Assembly (NCBI GenBank): GCA_047621665.1
Contig: JBLHMB010000006.1
Coordinates: 41,003-105,002 of the forward strand
Origin: Actimicrobium sp047621665
Lineage (GTDB): Bacteria; Pseudomonadota; Gammaproteobacteria; Burkholderiales; Burkholderiaceae_D
Direction: 5' to 3'
Length of the DNA: 64,000 bases
Shown here: positions 34,445 to 43,637 of the stretch, one piece after another
Numbering within the stretch: position 1 is the first letter of the stretch
Layout: every line of letters starts with the position of its first letter
Program-made: the position numbers and the translations under genes
The notes under the pieces: generated by a model
Told to the model about the DNA's origin: nothing
The model's database searches: none
What the model saw: only the letters and a program-made list of their open reading frames with translations

Positions 34445-37054
34445 ATGAAATCTACCGAAATCCGCGCCAAGTTCCTGTCATTTTTCGAATCCAAGGGGCA
34501 CACGATCGTGCGTTCCAGTCCGCTGATTCCCGGTAACGATCCAACCATGTTGCTGACAAACAGCGGCATGGTGCAGTTCAAGGATGTCTTCCTTGGCACT
34601 GATCAGCGATCGTATTCCCGCGCAACCTCCGTGCAGCGCTGCGTGCGTGCCGGCGGCAAGCACAATGACCTGGAAAATGTCGGTTACACCGCGCGCCACC
34701 ATACGTTCTTCGAAATGCTTGGTAATTTCAGTTTCGGCGATTACTTCAAGCGTGATGCGATTCACTATGCGTGGGAGTTGCTGACCAGCGTGTACCTGCT
34801 GCCCAAGGAAAAACTCTGGGTGACGGTCTACCACGAAGACGACGAAGCCTATGACATCTGGGCCAATGACATCGGCATTCCGACCGAACGCATCATCCGT
34901 ATCGGCGACAACAAGGGCGCGCGTTACGCCTCGGACAATTTCTGGCAGATGGCCGATACGGGGCCATGCGGTCCGTGCAGTGAGATTTTCTATGATCATG
35001 GTCCTGAAATCTGGGGTGGTCCGCCGGGCAGTGCAGAAGAAGATGGCGACCGCTTCATTGAAATCTGGAATCTGGTGTTCATGCAGTTCAATCGTGACGA
35101 GCAAGGCAACATGCCGCGCCTGCCGAAACCGTGTGTCGATACCGGCATGGGTATGGAGCGTCTGGCGGCGGTGCTGCAACACGTGCACAGCAATTATGAA
35201 ATCGATCTGTTCCAGAATCTGATCAAAGCTGCGGCGCGCGAAACCGGCACGGTTGACCTGGGCGATAATTCGCTCAAGGTCATTGCTGACCACATTCGTG
35301 CCTGCGCTTTCCTCATTGTTGACGGCATCATTCCCGCCAGCGAAGGGCATGGCTATGTATTGCGCCGGATTATTCGCCGCGCTTTGCGCCATGGTCACAA
35401 GCTGGGCCAGACCAAACCTTTTTTCTATCTGCTGGTCAAGGATCTGGTTGTCGAGATGGGTGAGGCTTATCCCGAGCTGGTCGACGCAGCGACGCGTGTC
35501 GAGCAAGTACTCCGGCAAGAAGAAGAGCGCTTTGGTGAAACGCTTGAACACGGCATGAAAATCCTGGAAGCCGCCCTCGCTGCAACACCGACCCAGCTCG
35601 ATGGTCAGACTGCCTTTACGCTATACGATACCTTTGGCTTCCCGCTTGATCTGACTGCGGATATTTGTCGCGAACGCAAGGTTGCACTCGATGAAGCTGG
35701 TTTCAATGTAGCCATGGAGCAGCAGCGCACCACGGCGCGTGCCGCCGGTAAATTCAAGATGGCGGCGGCGGTTGAATACAGCGGCGACAAGACCCGCTTT
35801 GTTGGCTACGACGCGCTGGAACAAAACGCCAGCGTGACTGCCTTGTATGTCAATGGTGCTGCAGTTGCGCGTATGACGGCGGGCCAGGAGGGCATCGTCG
35901 TACTTGATGTCACGCCGTTTTATGCGGAGTCGGGCGGGCAGGTTGGCGACACCGGGATACTCACTGGTACGGCAGTTCAATTCCACGTGGCCGATACGTT
36001 GAGGATTCAGTCCGAGGTATTCGGTCACCACGGCATACTGGCCGGTGGCGCGCTGAGCGTGGGTGATAAGGTTGCCGCCAGCGTCAATCCGGTCGCCCGT
36101 GGCCGCACGATACGTAATCATTCGGCGACGCATCTGATGCACAAGGCGCTGCGTGAGGTGCTGGGCACCCACGTCTCGCAAAAAGGCTCACTGGTCGATG
36201 CCGACAAAACCCGCTTCGATTTTAGTCATAACGGGGCGCTGACGGCCGAAGAAATCCGTCAGGTCGAATTGATCGTCAATCATGAAATTCTTGCTAACGT
36301 CGCTACTGAAGCGCGCGTGATGGCCTACGACGACGCGGTTAAATTTGGTGCGATGGCGTTGTTCGGCGAAAAATATGGTGACGAAGTCCGCGTACTGGCC
36401 ATCGGTTCTTCAAAAGAACTATGCGGTGGTGTCCATGTCTCGCGTACCGGTGATATCGGGTTGTTCAAGATTACTGCGGAAAGCGGCGTGGCCGCGGGGA
36501 TTCGACGGGTTGAAGCGGTCACCGGAGAAGGCGCGCTGGCGCTGGTGCAAGGACTCAGCCGGCAAATGCATGACGCCGCGGCCGTTCTCAAGGTGCAACC
36601 GGAAGAGCTCACACAGCGCATCGTGCAAGTTCAGGATCAGGTCCGTTCGCTGGAGAAAGATTTGTCTTCACTGAAGGCCCGGTTGGCAGCAAATCAGGGT
36701 GACGAGTTGCTTGGTCAAGCGGTCGATGTCAAGGGAATCAAGGTGCTGGCGGCCGTTCTGGCGGGTGCTGACGTGGCGGCCTTGCGTGTCACGATGGATA
36801 AAATCAAGGACAAGCTCAAGACCGCTGCGATCGTTCTGGCAGCCGTCAATGATGGCAAGGTCAGCCTGATTGCCGGTGTGACGGCAGATGCCACATCGCG
36901 TATCAAAGCAGGTGATCTGGTGAATTTCGTCGCGTTACAAGTGGGCGGCAAAGGTGGCGGACGACCAGACATGGCGCAAGCCGGCGGTACGGATCCAAGT
37001 GGGCTTCTTGCTGCGTTGCAAGGTGTTCCCGGATGGGTCGACGGCAAATTGTGA
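34445..37054 (+). CDS. alaS: Alanine--tRNA ligase
   Basis: An 869-residue class II synthetase, near the usual 875. Domains in order: catalytic core (1-460, with SSPLIPGNDPT near the N terminus), an editing domain with the zinc-type motifs HSATHLMH and CGGVH, and a C-terminal coiled coil plus DHHA1 domain with GGKGGGRPDMAQ. It charges tRNA-Ala and clears mischarged Ser/Gly. ATG 34445 matches the conserved MKSTEIR start. It is followed by a small hairpin. Confidence 0.98.
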   Translation: MKSTEIRAKFLSFFESKGHTIVRSSPLIPGNDPTMLLTNSGMVQFKDVFLGTDQRSYSRATSVQRCVRAGGKHNDLENVGYTARHHTFFEMLGNFSFGDYFKRDAIHYAWELLTSVYLLPKEKLWVTVYHEDDEAYDIWANDIGIPTERIIRIGDNKGARYASDNFWQMADTGPCGPCSEIFYDHGPEIWGGPPGSAEEDGDRFIEIWNLVFMQFNRDEQGNMPRLPKPCVDTGMGMERLAAVLQHVHSNYEIDLFQNLIKAAARETGTVDLGDNSLKVIADHIRACAFLIVDGIIPASEGHGYVLRRIIRRALRHGHKLGQTKPFFYLLVKDLVVEMGEAYPELVDAATRVEQVLRQEEERFGETLEHGMKILEAALAATPTQLDGQTAFTLYDTFGFPLDLTADICRERKVALDEAGFNVAMEQQRTTARAAGKFKMAAAVEYSGDKTRFVGYDALEQNASVTALYVNGAAVARMTAGQEGIVVLDVTPFYAESGGQVGDTGILTGTAVQFHVADTLRIQSEVFGHHGILAGGALSVGDKVAASVNPVARGRTIRNHSATHLMHKALREVLGTHVSQKGSLVDADKTRFDFSHNGALTAEEIRQVELIVNHEILANVATEARVMAYDDAVKFGAMALFGEKYGDEVRVLAIGSSKELCGGVHVSRTGDIGLFKITAESGVAAGIRRVEAVTGEGALALVQGLSRQMHDAAAVLKVQPEELTQRIVQVQDQVRSLEKDLSSLKARLAANQGDELLGQAVDVKGIKVLAAVLAGADVAALRVTMDKIKDKLKTAAIVLAAVNDGKVSLIAGVTADATSRIKAGDLVNFVALQVGGKGGGRPDMAQAGGTDPSGLLAALQGVPGWVDGKL

Positions 37055-37058
37055 TGCA

Positions 37059-37080
37059 CAGCCATGCTCTGGCTGATTTT
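37059..37080 (+). terminator. Weak hairpin after alaS
   Basis: CAGCCA pairs with TGGCTG around TGCTC, followed by ATTTT. The stem is only six pairs and the T tract short, so termination may be partial. Confidence 0.35.
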
Positions 37081-37191
37081 GGCAGAGGATGGCGTGCAAC
37101 GACGCGCTACGTGGAAGCGGTGCCGGTGCCATTGTGTTCCGTCAACGCGTAGTGGTTTTCCGGTAGAATTTGGTAATGTAAAAATAACTCG

Positions 37192-37431
37192 ATGAGCAAG
37201 GCCATGGATTTTCACAAAGAACTCGATGCACGCGGCCTCAATTGTCCACTGCCAATCCTCAAGACCAAGAAAGCGCTCGCCGACATGACGAGCGGTCAAG
37301 TATTGCGGGTCACGGCGACCGACCCAGGTTCCATTCGCGATTTTCAGGCGTTTGCCAAGCAAACCGGGAACGAATTGCTTGCGCTAACCGATGAGAACAA
37401 AGAATTCGTATTTTTCATGAAGCGCAAATAA
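37192..37431 (+). CDS. tusA: Sulfur carrier protein TusA
   Basis: A 79-residue cytosolic protein of the SirA/TusA family with the persulfide-carrying Cys in the CPLPIL motif (about residue 18). TusA relays sulfur from IscS for 2-thiouridine formation in tRNA and for cofactor synthesis. ATG 37192 is used; an in-frame ATG at 37204 would also start before the conserved fold. No partner TusBCDE genes are in the window. Confidence 0.92.
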   Translation: MSKAMDFHKELDARGLNCPLPILKTKKALADMTSGQVLRVTATDPGSIRDFQAFAKQTGNELLALTDENKEFVFFMKRK

Positions 37432-37530
37432 CTGAGTTGCTTGCCAAAATGTGTACCTGTTCCGCGCGCTACGGAATGGCAGAAGCAAACAAATGATTTC
37501 CGGCTCCCCGGAAAACAAAAATTTTTTTTA

Positions 37531-37554
37531 ATCGTACAATAGTACGATCGTGCT
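37531..37554. promoter_or_regulatory. Two overlapping palindromes upstream of etfB, candidate operator
   Basis: ATCGTAC (37531-37537) is mirrored by GTACGAT (37542-37548) across AATA. The right half also takes part in a near-palindrome AGTACGATCGTGCT (37541-37554) with one mismatched pair. The arrangement sits immediately upstream of the probable -35 region, as expected for a dimeric regulator such as a TetR-family fatty-acid repressor. The regulator is not in the window. Confidence 0.5.
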
Positions 37555-37559
37555 TAATT

Positions 37560-37589
37560 TTGCTGCCGGATTGATTTTTCTCTTATAAT
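37560..37589 (+). promoter_or_regulatory. Probable sigma70 promoter of etfBA
   Basis: TATAAT (37584-37589) lies 18 bases after TTGCTG (37560-37565). The etfB ATG follows 50 bases further on. The palindromic element ends just upstream of the -35 box. Confidence 0.5.
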
Positions 37590-37638
37590 TCGCGTCAGTC
37601 TACGTTTACGTCAATTCGACTTTCTTAAAGGCAGACCT

Positions 37639-38391
37639 ATGAAAATCCTGGTTCCAGTCAAGCGTGTGGTGGATTACAACGTCAAGGTGCGGGTCAAATC
37701 CGACGGCACCGGCGTCGATATCGCCAATGTAAAAATGTCCATGAATCCATTCGATGAAATTGCTGTCGAAGAAGCCATGCGGCTCAAAGAAGCAGGTAAG
37801 GCAACGGAAGTCGTCGTCGTATCGTGCGGTGTAGTGCAATGCCAGGAAACCCTGCGTACGGCGATGGCCATCGGTGCCGATCGCGCCGTACTGGTCGAGA
37901 CGGATGTCGAACTGCAGCCGTTGGCCGTGGCCAAATTGATCAAGGCACTGGCAGACAAGGAACAACCGCAATTGATCATACTGGGCAAGCAGGCTATTGA
38001 TGACGACTGCAATCAAACCGGCCAGATGCTGGCTGCGTTGCTGGGTTGGCCGCAAGCGACGTTCGCTTTTAAAGTCGTGGTGGATGGCGACAAGGTTGCC
38101 GTGACGCGTGAAGTCGACGGCGGACTTGAAACGCTGTCGTTGACACTGCCGGCCATTATCACGACCGACCTGCGCTTGAATGAACCACGTTACGTGACCT
38201 TGCCGAATATCATGAAGGCCAAGAAAAAAACGCTGGAAATTATCAAGCCGGCCGATCTCGGTGTCGATGTCACTCCGCGCCTGAAAACGCTGAAAGTCTC
38301 CGAGCCACCAAAACGCTCGGCAGGCATCAAGGTGCCCGATGTCGCAACGCTGGTCGCGAAACTGAAGAACGAAGCCAAAGTCATCCAATAA
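37639..38391 (+). CDS. etfB: Electron transfer flavoprotein subunit beta
   Basis: A 250-residue ETF beta subunit, which pairs with EtfA to carry electrons from acyl-CoA dehydrogenases to ETF-quinone oxidoreductase. The family's N terminus MKILVPVKRV, the GKQAIDDDCNQTGQMLA block (AMP binding) and the ETF recognition-loop region near 190-200 are present. It is first in the etfB-etfA-acd group, all on one strand. A candidate operator and promoter lie just upstream. Confidence 0.97.
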   Translation: MKILVPVKRVVDYNVKVRVKSDGTGVDIANVKMSMNPFDEIAVEEAMRLKEAGKATEVVVVSCGVVQCQETLRTAMAIGADRAVLVETDVELQPLAVAKLIKALADKEQPQLIILGKQAIDDDCNQTGQMLAALLGWPQATFAFKVVVDGDKVAVTREVDGGLETLSLTLPAIITTDLRLNEPRYVTLPNIMKAKKKTLEIIKPADLGVDVTPRLKTLKVSEPPKRSAGIKVPDVATLVAKLKNEAKVIQ

Positions 38392-38441
38392 ATCACCGCC
38401 GCTGGCGTACTGCGCCGCGGCTATCCAACCGGGAATCCATC

Positions 38442-39371
38442 ATGGCCGCACTTGTCATTGCTGAACACGACAACGCTTCATTGAAAGCAAGCACTCTTAA
38501 CACCATCGCAGCTGCCCTGTTATGCGGCGGTGATGTCCACGTCCTGGTTGCAGGGCACAACTGTAGCGCTGCCGCCGGGGCCGCTGCAAAAATCACTGGC
38601 GTTACCAAGGTCCTGGTTGCCGACGGCGAGCCTTTCGGCAACGGCCTGGCAGAAAACATTGCCGAGCAAGTGCTGGCACTGGCATCGGCATACAGCCATA
38701 TCCTCGCGCCGGCAACGGCCTACGGCAAGAATATTGCGCCACGCGTGGCAGCACGGCTGGACGTCGGCCAAATTTCGGAGATCATCAAGGTCGATGCGCC
38801 GGATACGTTCGAGCGACCAATTTACGCCGGCAACGCGATTGCCACTGTGCAGTCGCAAGATGCAATCAAGGTCATCACGGTACGCACGACCGGTTTCGAT
38901 GCAGCGCCAGCCGGTGGCTCGGCAGTCATCGAAAATCTGGTTGCGGTCGCTGATTCCGGCAAGTCAGTTTTCATGTCGCGCGAGCTGGCCAAGTCGGATC
39001 GTCCCGAGTTGACCGCAGCCAAAGTGATCGTATCAGGCGGTCGCGGACTGGGTTCCGGCGATAACTTCAAGATTCTCGAGCCACTGGCTGACCGCCTCGG
39101 CGCCGCCATGGGGGCATCCCGTGCGGCAGTTGACGCCGGTTATGTACCGAACGACTGGCAGGTCGGTCAGACTGGAAAAATTGTCGCGCCGCAGTTGTAT
39201 ATCGCCGTCGGTATTTCCGGCGCGATTCAACATCTGGCAGGCATGAAGGATTCGAAGACGATTGTGGCGATCAACAAGGACCCGGAAGCGCCGATTTTTT
39301 CGGTTGCCGATTATGGTCTGGTGGGGGACTTGTTCGACGTCGTGCCGCATTTGGTGACCGAGCTGGGTTGA
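38442..39371 (+). CDS. etfA: Electron transfer flavoprotein subunit alpha
   Basis: A 309-residue subunit that binds FAD. The C-terminal FAD domain (about 185-309) has GGRGLGSGDNF, AVDAGYVPNDWQVGQTG and AIQHLAGM. It starts 50 bases after etfB. Together they form the housekeeping ETF used by beta-oxidation and amino-acid catabolism. Confidence 0.97.
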   Translation: MAALVIAEHDNASLKASTLNTIAAALLCGGDVHVLVAGHNCSAAAGAAAKITGVTKVLVADGEPFGNGLAENIAEQVLALASAYSHILAPATAYGKNIAPRVAARLDVGQISEIIKVDAPDTFERPIYAGNAIATVQSQDAIKVITVRTTGFDAAPAGGSAVIENLVAVADSGKSVFMSRELAKSDRPELTAAKVIVSGGRGLGSGDNFKILEPLADRLGAAMGASRAAVDAGYVPNDWQVGQTGKIVAPQLYIAVGISGAIQHLAGMKDSKTIVAINKDPEAPIFSVADYGLVGDLFDVVPHLVTELG

Positions 39372-39466
39372 TTTTTTAATTATAAATGGCCTAGCGTGAC
39401 GGCTGCGGTGCAGGATAGGAGTGCATTGCCCGGAACGTCACATGCCCAAATTCTAGGGAGTAATAC

Positions 39467-41257
39467 ATGAGTTACGTCGCCCCGTTAAAAGACATGCTGT
39501 TCGTCATGAATGAGCTGGCCGGTTTGTCTGAGGTGAATGCGTTACCCGGTTGCGAGGACGCGACTCCGGAAACAGTTGAAGCAATTCTGGAAGAAAACGC
39601 CAAGTTCTGCGGCGAAGTGGTTGCTCCCTTGAACTGGGAGGGCGACAAGTCTCCGAGCTCCTGGCATGACGGTCATGTCACGACCACCAAGGGCTTCAAG
39701 GAAGCCTTCAAGTCGTTTGGTGAGGCCGGCTGGCAAGGCGTGCAGCATCCGGCCGAATTCGGTGGTCAGGGTCTGCCCAAGCTGGTGGCGACACCGTGCA
39801 TAGAAATGGTGAACGCGGCCAATGTGTCGTTTGCGCTCTGCCCGATGCTCACCGATGGCGCCATTGAAGCATTGATGACGGCCGGTTCCGATGAGCAGAA
39901 GGCGACTTACCTGAGTAACCTGATTTCCGGTAAGTGGACCGGAACGATGAATCTGACCGAGCCGCAAGCCGGTTCGGATCTGGCAATGGTGCGATCACGC
40001 GCAGTGCCGCAGGACGATGGATCGTTCAAGGTGTTTGGTACCAAGATCTACATCACCTACGGCGAGCACGACATGGCCGGGAACATCATCCATCTGGTGC
40101 TGGCGCGCACGCCGACTGCGCCGGAGGGAATCAAAGGCATTTCGCTGTTCGTGGTGCCGAAGTTCCTGGTCAACGCAGACGGCTCGCTGGGGGCGCGTAA
40201 CGACGTGCATTGCGTATCCATCGAGCACAAGCTTGGCATCAAGGCCAGTCCGACCGCGGTGCTGCAATTCGGGGATAACGGCGGTGCCATCGGCACGCTG
40301 GTCGGCGAAGAAAATCGCGGCCTTGAATACATGTTTGTGATGATGAATGCGGCGCGTTTCGCTGTTGGCTTGCAGGGGATTGGTGTGGCCGAGCGTGCAT
40401 ATCAGAAAGCTGTTCATTACGCCAAAGATCGCGTGCAGTCGCGTGATCTGGCTGGCTCGGCAGGCCCGGTGTCGATTATTCATCAGCCCGATGTGCGGCG
40501 CATGCTGATGACGATGCGTGCGCAGATCGAGGCGTCGCGTGCGTTGTCTTATGTGACGGCTGCGGCGCATGACGCCGCCCATCACCATACGGATGAAGCG
40601 ACACGCAAAGCCAATAATTTGTTCTATGAGTTCATGGTGCCGATCGTCAAGGGCTGGTCAACCGAATTGTCGATTGATGTCGCGTCGACCGGCGTGCAAA
40701 TTCATGGCGGCATGGGTTTTATCGAGGAAACCGGCGCAGCGCAACATTATCGCGATGCCCGCATCCTGACGATTTACGAAGGTACGACCGCCATTCAGGC
40801 TAACGACCTGATCGGGCGCAAGACGGTGCGCGATGGCGGTGCGAACGCCAAAGCCATCATTGCGCAGGTTCGACACAGCGCTGAAGCACTTGCCGGTTCC
40901 GACTCGGCTGATTTTGCGGCAATCCGGATCCGGTTGAACGACGCGGCCCAGGCACTGGAAGACGTGGTCAGTTACATCGCCGCAAACGCCAAGTCGGACA
41001 TCAAAGGTGTTTTTTCCGGCAGCGTGCTGTACCTGAAGCTCGCTGGCATCGTTTTTGGCGGCTGGCAAATGGCACGCGCCGCTTTGATTGCAGAGCAAAA
41101 GCTGCAAGCTGGCGAAGGCGATGCGAGTTTTTACCGTGCCAAGATCGGTACCGCACGTTTCTTTGCCGATCATTTCCTGGCGCAAGCCGGCGGCTATCGC
41201 GCTGCGATCGTCGAGGGCAGCGCCGGTGTCATGGCATTGACCGAAGACCAGTTCTGA
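39467..41257 (+). CDS. Acyl-CoA dehydrogenase (long DmdC/FadE-like type)
   Basis: A 596-residue FAD enzyme with an N-terminal extension (about 1-45), the acyl-CoA dehydrogenase core (MTEPQAGSDL-like MNLTEPQAGSDL near 165, QIHGGMGF and IYEGTTAIQ around 410-445) and an extra C-terminal helical domain. This length and layout are those of the 3-methylmercaptopropionyl-CoA dehydrogenase-like group, many of which act on fatty acyl-CoAs. It lies 95 bases after etfA, whose product is its natural electron acceptor. The exact substrate is not clear. Confidence 0.93.
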   Translation: MSYVAPLKDMLFVMNELAGLSEVNALPGCEDATPETVEAILEENAKFCGEVVAPLNWEGDKSPSSWHDGHVTTTKGFKEAFKSFGEAGWQGVQHPAEFGGQGLPKLVATPCIEMVNAANVSFALCPMLTDGAIEALMTAGSDEQKATYLSNLISGKWTGTMNLTEPQAGSDLAMVRSRAVPQDDGSFKVFGTKIYITYGEHDMAGNIIHLVLARTPTAPEGIKGISLFVVPKFLVNADGSLGARNDVHCVSIEHKLGIKASPTAVLQFGDNGGAIGTLVGEENRGLEYMFVMMNAARFAVGLQGIGVAERAYQKAVHYAKDRVQSRDLAGSAGPVSIIHQPDVRRMLMTMRAQIEASRALSYVTAAAHDAAHHHTDEATRKANNLFYEFMVPIVKGWSTELSIDVASTGVQIHGGMGFIEETGAAQHYRDARILTIYEGTTAIQANDLIGRKTVRDGGANAKAIIAQVRHSAEALAGSDSADFAAIRIRLNDAAQALEDVVSYIAANAKSDIKGVFSGSVLYLKLAGIVFGGWQMARAALIAEQKLQAGEGDASFYRAKIGTARFFADHFLAQAGGYRAAIVEGSAGVMALTEDQF

Positions 41258-41279
41258 TTGGACCAGCCGGTGGCCGCAT

Positions 41280-41696
41280 TCAGCCGAATGCGCCGCCGGT
41301 GAAGAGCAGGTCAAAGCCGCGCGCCAGTGTCGCGATCAGGCCGGTGGCGCCCATGGCCAGCGTGATCACCAGCAGCAACGCCAGCCACCAGCGCGAGGCG
41401 CTCTGTTTGCCCGAGTCCGGATTGAATTGCTGATCCCATTTGTCATCCGGGATCAGTCCCAGTACCAGTGCTTCCAGAAAACCGATCAGGACTGAAAGCA
41501 CTAGTGCGGCAGCCTGGAACAGGCCGTGCTTGCCGAGGCCCAGCCAAAGTATCAGCAGCGTGACCGGTATGCTGGCCACGTGCAACCAGCCCCACTGGTC
41601 GGTCGGGCCACGCAAATAGAAACGGTGCAAACCGATGCCCCCGGTGACGCTGGCTAACAGGGTGGCGAAGGTTTTGTTCTTGTGTCTGGATGGCAT
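41280..41696 (-). CDS. TM2-domain membrane protein
   Basis: A 138-residue inner-membrane protein. Residues about 1-50 look like a TM2 domain (KNKTFATLLASVTGGIGLHRFYL), followed by two further hydrophobic helices. ATG 41696 is preferred over an upstream in-frame start at 41738 because it places the Arg/Lys-rich head directly before the first helix. The function is unknown. It is convergent with the acyl-CoA dehydrogenase gene. Confidence 0.8.
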   Translation of the reverse strand: MPSRHKNKTFATLLASVTGGIGLHRFYLRGPTDQWGWLHVASIPVTLLILWLGLGKHGLFQAAALVLSVLIGFLEALVLGLIPDDKWDQQFNPDSGKQSASRWWLALLLVITLAMGATGLIATLARGFDLLFTGGAFG

Positions 41697-41844
41697 GAAA
41701 AGTACCGCAGTAAGAAAAATGAAATTGAAGGGTATCAAGGCAGACGCGAAGTCTGGATCAGGGTCGAGCCGCAGTGTGCACTAGCTCAGGAGTCCCCGCA
41801 ATGCTGGTAATTTCCGGACATTCGATTCAGGGATGGTTTAGGTA

Positions 41845-41874
41845 TTGCGACCAGTCCCTGCTTCAGGCTATAAT
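41845..41874 (+). promoter_or_regulatory. Probable sigma70 promoter of the rpsP operon
   Basis: TATAAT (41869-41874) lies 18 bases after TTGCGA (41845-41850), 41 bases before the rpsP start. Confidence 0.55.
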
Positions 41875-41915
41875 TCGCGGCTTTTTCCGTGTTTGAAACA
41901 CTTATTGGAAATATT

Positions 41916-42167
41916 ATGGTCGTTATTCGTTTAGCTCGTGGAGGCGCAAAGAAGCGTCCTTTCTTCAACATCGTTGCAACTGATTCGCGCAATCGTCGCG
42001 ATGGTCGGTTCATCGAGCGCATCGGATTTTACAATCCGGTTGCTTCTGGTGCCGAAGAGTCGGTCCGGATTGCTCAGGATCGTTTGACATACTGGGAAGG
42101 TGTTGGCGCCCAACTGTCTCCGACAGTCGCTCGTCTGGTCGCCCAGGTTGCCAAAAAAGCAGCTTAA
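41916..42167 (+). CDS. rpsP: 30S ribosomal protein S16
   Basis: An 83-residue ribosomal protein with the conserved N terminus MVVIRLARGGAKKRPF and the DGRFIERIGFYNP block. ATG 41916 is chosen over an upstream GTG at 41889. It heads the conserved rpsP-rimM-trmD-rplS operon. Confidence 0.98.
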   Translation: MVVIRLARGGAKKRPFFNIVATDSRNRRDGRFIERIGFYNPVASGAEESVRIAQDRLTYWEGVGAQLSPTVARLVAQVAKKAA

Positions 42168-42176
42168 GTTTCAGGT

Positions 42177-42740
42177 TTGACAGTTAATTCGCCACTTAAT
42201 ACCAGCTCGGGAGTCGTTATCCCCGCTGATCTGGTTCAGGTAGGGTATGTATCCGGTGCTTACGGCCTCAACGGCTGGGTGAGGATAAAACCCTTTTCGT
42301 CGACCGGAGAGGCGTTGCTCAATGCAAAAGTCTGGTGGTTGGACAAGCCAGCTTTGCGTGACGTCGATGTCATGCAGTCAAAGATGCACAGCGGCGACGT
42401 CGTTGCGCAATTAGTCGGTGTCTCAGGGCGAGATGCGGCGGAAGCGCTGAAAGGTACTTCGGTACAGATCCCGCGTAGTCATTTCCCGCCTTTGCCCGAT
42501 GGAGAATTTTACTGGGTTGATTTGATCGGGTTGTCGGTTGAAAACCTGCAAGGTGAACGAATCGGCGTGGTCCATGACATGATGGATAACGGCGCGCATC
42601 CGATTTTGCGGGTAGAGGCGGTTGCCAGTGCCGATGCCGGCAAGCCGGATGAAATTTTGATTCCGTTCGTCGGACAATTCATCAGGACAGTCGATCAGAA
42701 GGCCGGAAAAATTACCGTTGACTGGGGTCTGGATTATTAG
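42177..42740 (+). CDS. rimM: Ribosome maturation factor RimM
   Basis: A 187-residue assembly factor that binds S19 during 30S maturation. The RimM domain (GYVSGAYGLNGWVRI, about 22-37) and the PRC barrel (EFYWVDLIGL, about 110-120) are present. The only start codon before the conserved core is TTG 42177, nine bases after the rpsP stop, with weak ribosome binding. The start is therefore provisional. The stop shares its last base with the run into the trmD leader. Confidence 0.93.
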   Translation: MTVNSPLNTSSGVVIPADLVQVGYVSGAYGLNGWVRIKPFSSTGEALLNAKVWWLDKPALRDVDVMQSKMHSGDVVAQLVGVSGRDAAEALKGTSVQIPRSHFPPLPDGEFYWVDLIGLSVENLQGERIGVVHDMMDNGAHPILRVEAVASADAGKPDEILIPFVGQFIRTVDQKAGKITVDWGLDY

Positions 42741-42775
42741 TGCTCCGGAATACCAGCTGCAGGTCGGAGGTATCG

Positions 42776-43525
42776 ATGCAGTTTGACGTCATCACGCTTT
42801 TTCCTGAAATGTTCACCGCACTGACACAGTCAGGAATTACGCGGCGGGCCTTTGAGCAGAACAAGTGGGGGTTGTCTCTCTGGAATCCTCGCGATTTCAC
42901 CAGCGACAACCATCGTACTGTGGATGACCGGCCCTATGGCGGTGGTCCTGGTATGGTGATGTTAGCCAAGCCGCTAGACGCTGCGATCGCCGCTTCGAAG
43001 GCGCGCCAGGAGCAACTCGGTCTGGCGGCTCCGCGGGTAGTTTACTTGTCTCCGCAAGGTCGGGCGCTAACGCACTCCCGCGTCATGCAAATGGCGCTTG
43101 AGCCCGGACTGGTTCTGTTGTGCGGCCGCTATGAAGCGGTCGACCAGCGCCTGATAGATCGCTCTGTGGACGAGGAAATCAGCCTCGGAGACTTTGTGCT
43201 GTCAGGTGGCGAGCTGCCGGCAATGGCACTGATGGATGCGGTGATCCGACAACTGCCGGGCGCATTGCACGATGATGCGTCTGCTGTCGAAGACAGTTTT
43301 GTCAACGGCTTGCTGGACTGCCCGCATTACACGCGGCCTGAGCTGTCTGAAGGCGCATCGGTGCCGTCCGTCCTGATGGGCGGCAATCATGCCGACATCC
43401 TGATCTGGCGGCGCGAGCAATCGCTCATGGCAACTTTCAGGAAGCGTCCGGACTTGATTGTCACGGCCCGTGCTGCTGGTGCACTGAGTCGCAAGGATGA
43501 ACAATTTTTAAGTGGTTTGCAGTAG
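42776..43525 (+). CDS. trmD: tRNA (guanine-N1)-methyltransferase
   Basis: A 249-residue SPOUT methyltransferase that makes m1G37 and prevents frameshifting. The N terminus MQFDVITLFPEMF, the SAM knot (YLSPQGR, LLCGRYEAVDQR, SLGDFVLSGGE) and RPDLI near the end are all typical. ATG 42776 follows a strong GGAGG; an in-frame extension to 42740 is rejected. Confidence 0.98.
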   Translation: MQFDVITLFPEMFTALTQSGITRRAFEQNKWGLSLWNPRDFTSDNHRTVDDRPYGGGPGMVMLAKPLDAAIAASKARQEQLGLAAPRVVYLSPQGRALTHSRVMQMALEPGLVLLCGRYEAVDQRLIDRSVDEEISLGDFVLSGGELPAMALMDAVIRQLPGALHDDASAVEDSFVNGLLDCPHYTRPELSEGASVPSVLMGGNHADILIWRREQSLMATFRKRPDLIVTARAAGALSRKDEQFLSGLQ

Positions 43526-43637
43526 GTTGTATCGCACGGATGACTTTTTTGTCGATCCGTATGTTTAATCCCATCCTCTACCGGGCCATAAGGTGTGCAA
43601 ACACCCGGCGTCAGCAAGATGGCACAAGGAGTTTCAA

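Noticed and set aside
34478..35551. 357-codon open frame on the minus strand
   Set aside because: Antisense of alaS, which is certain.
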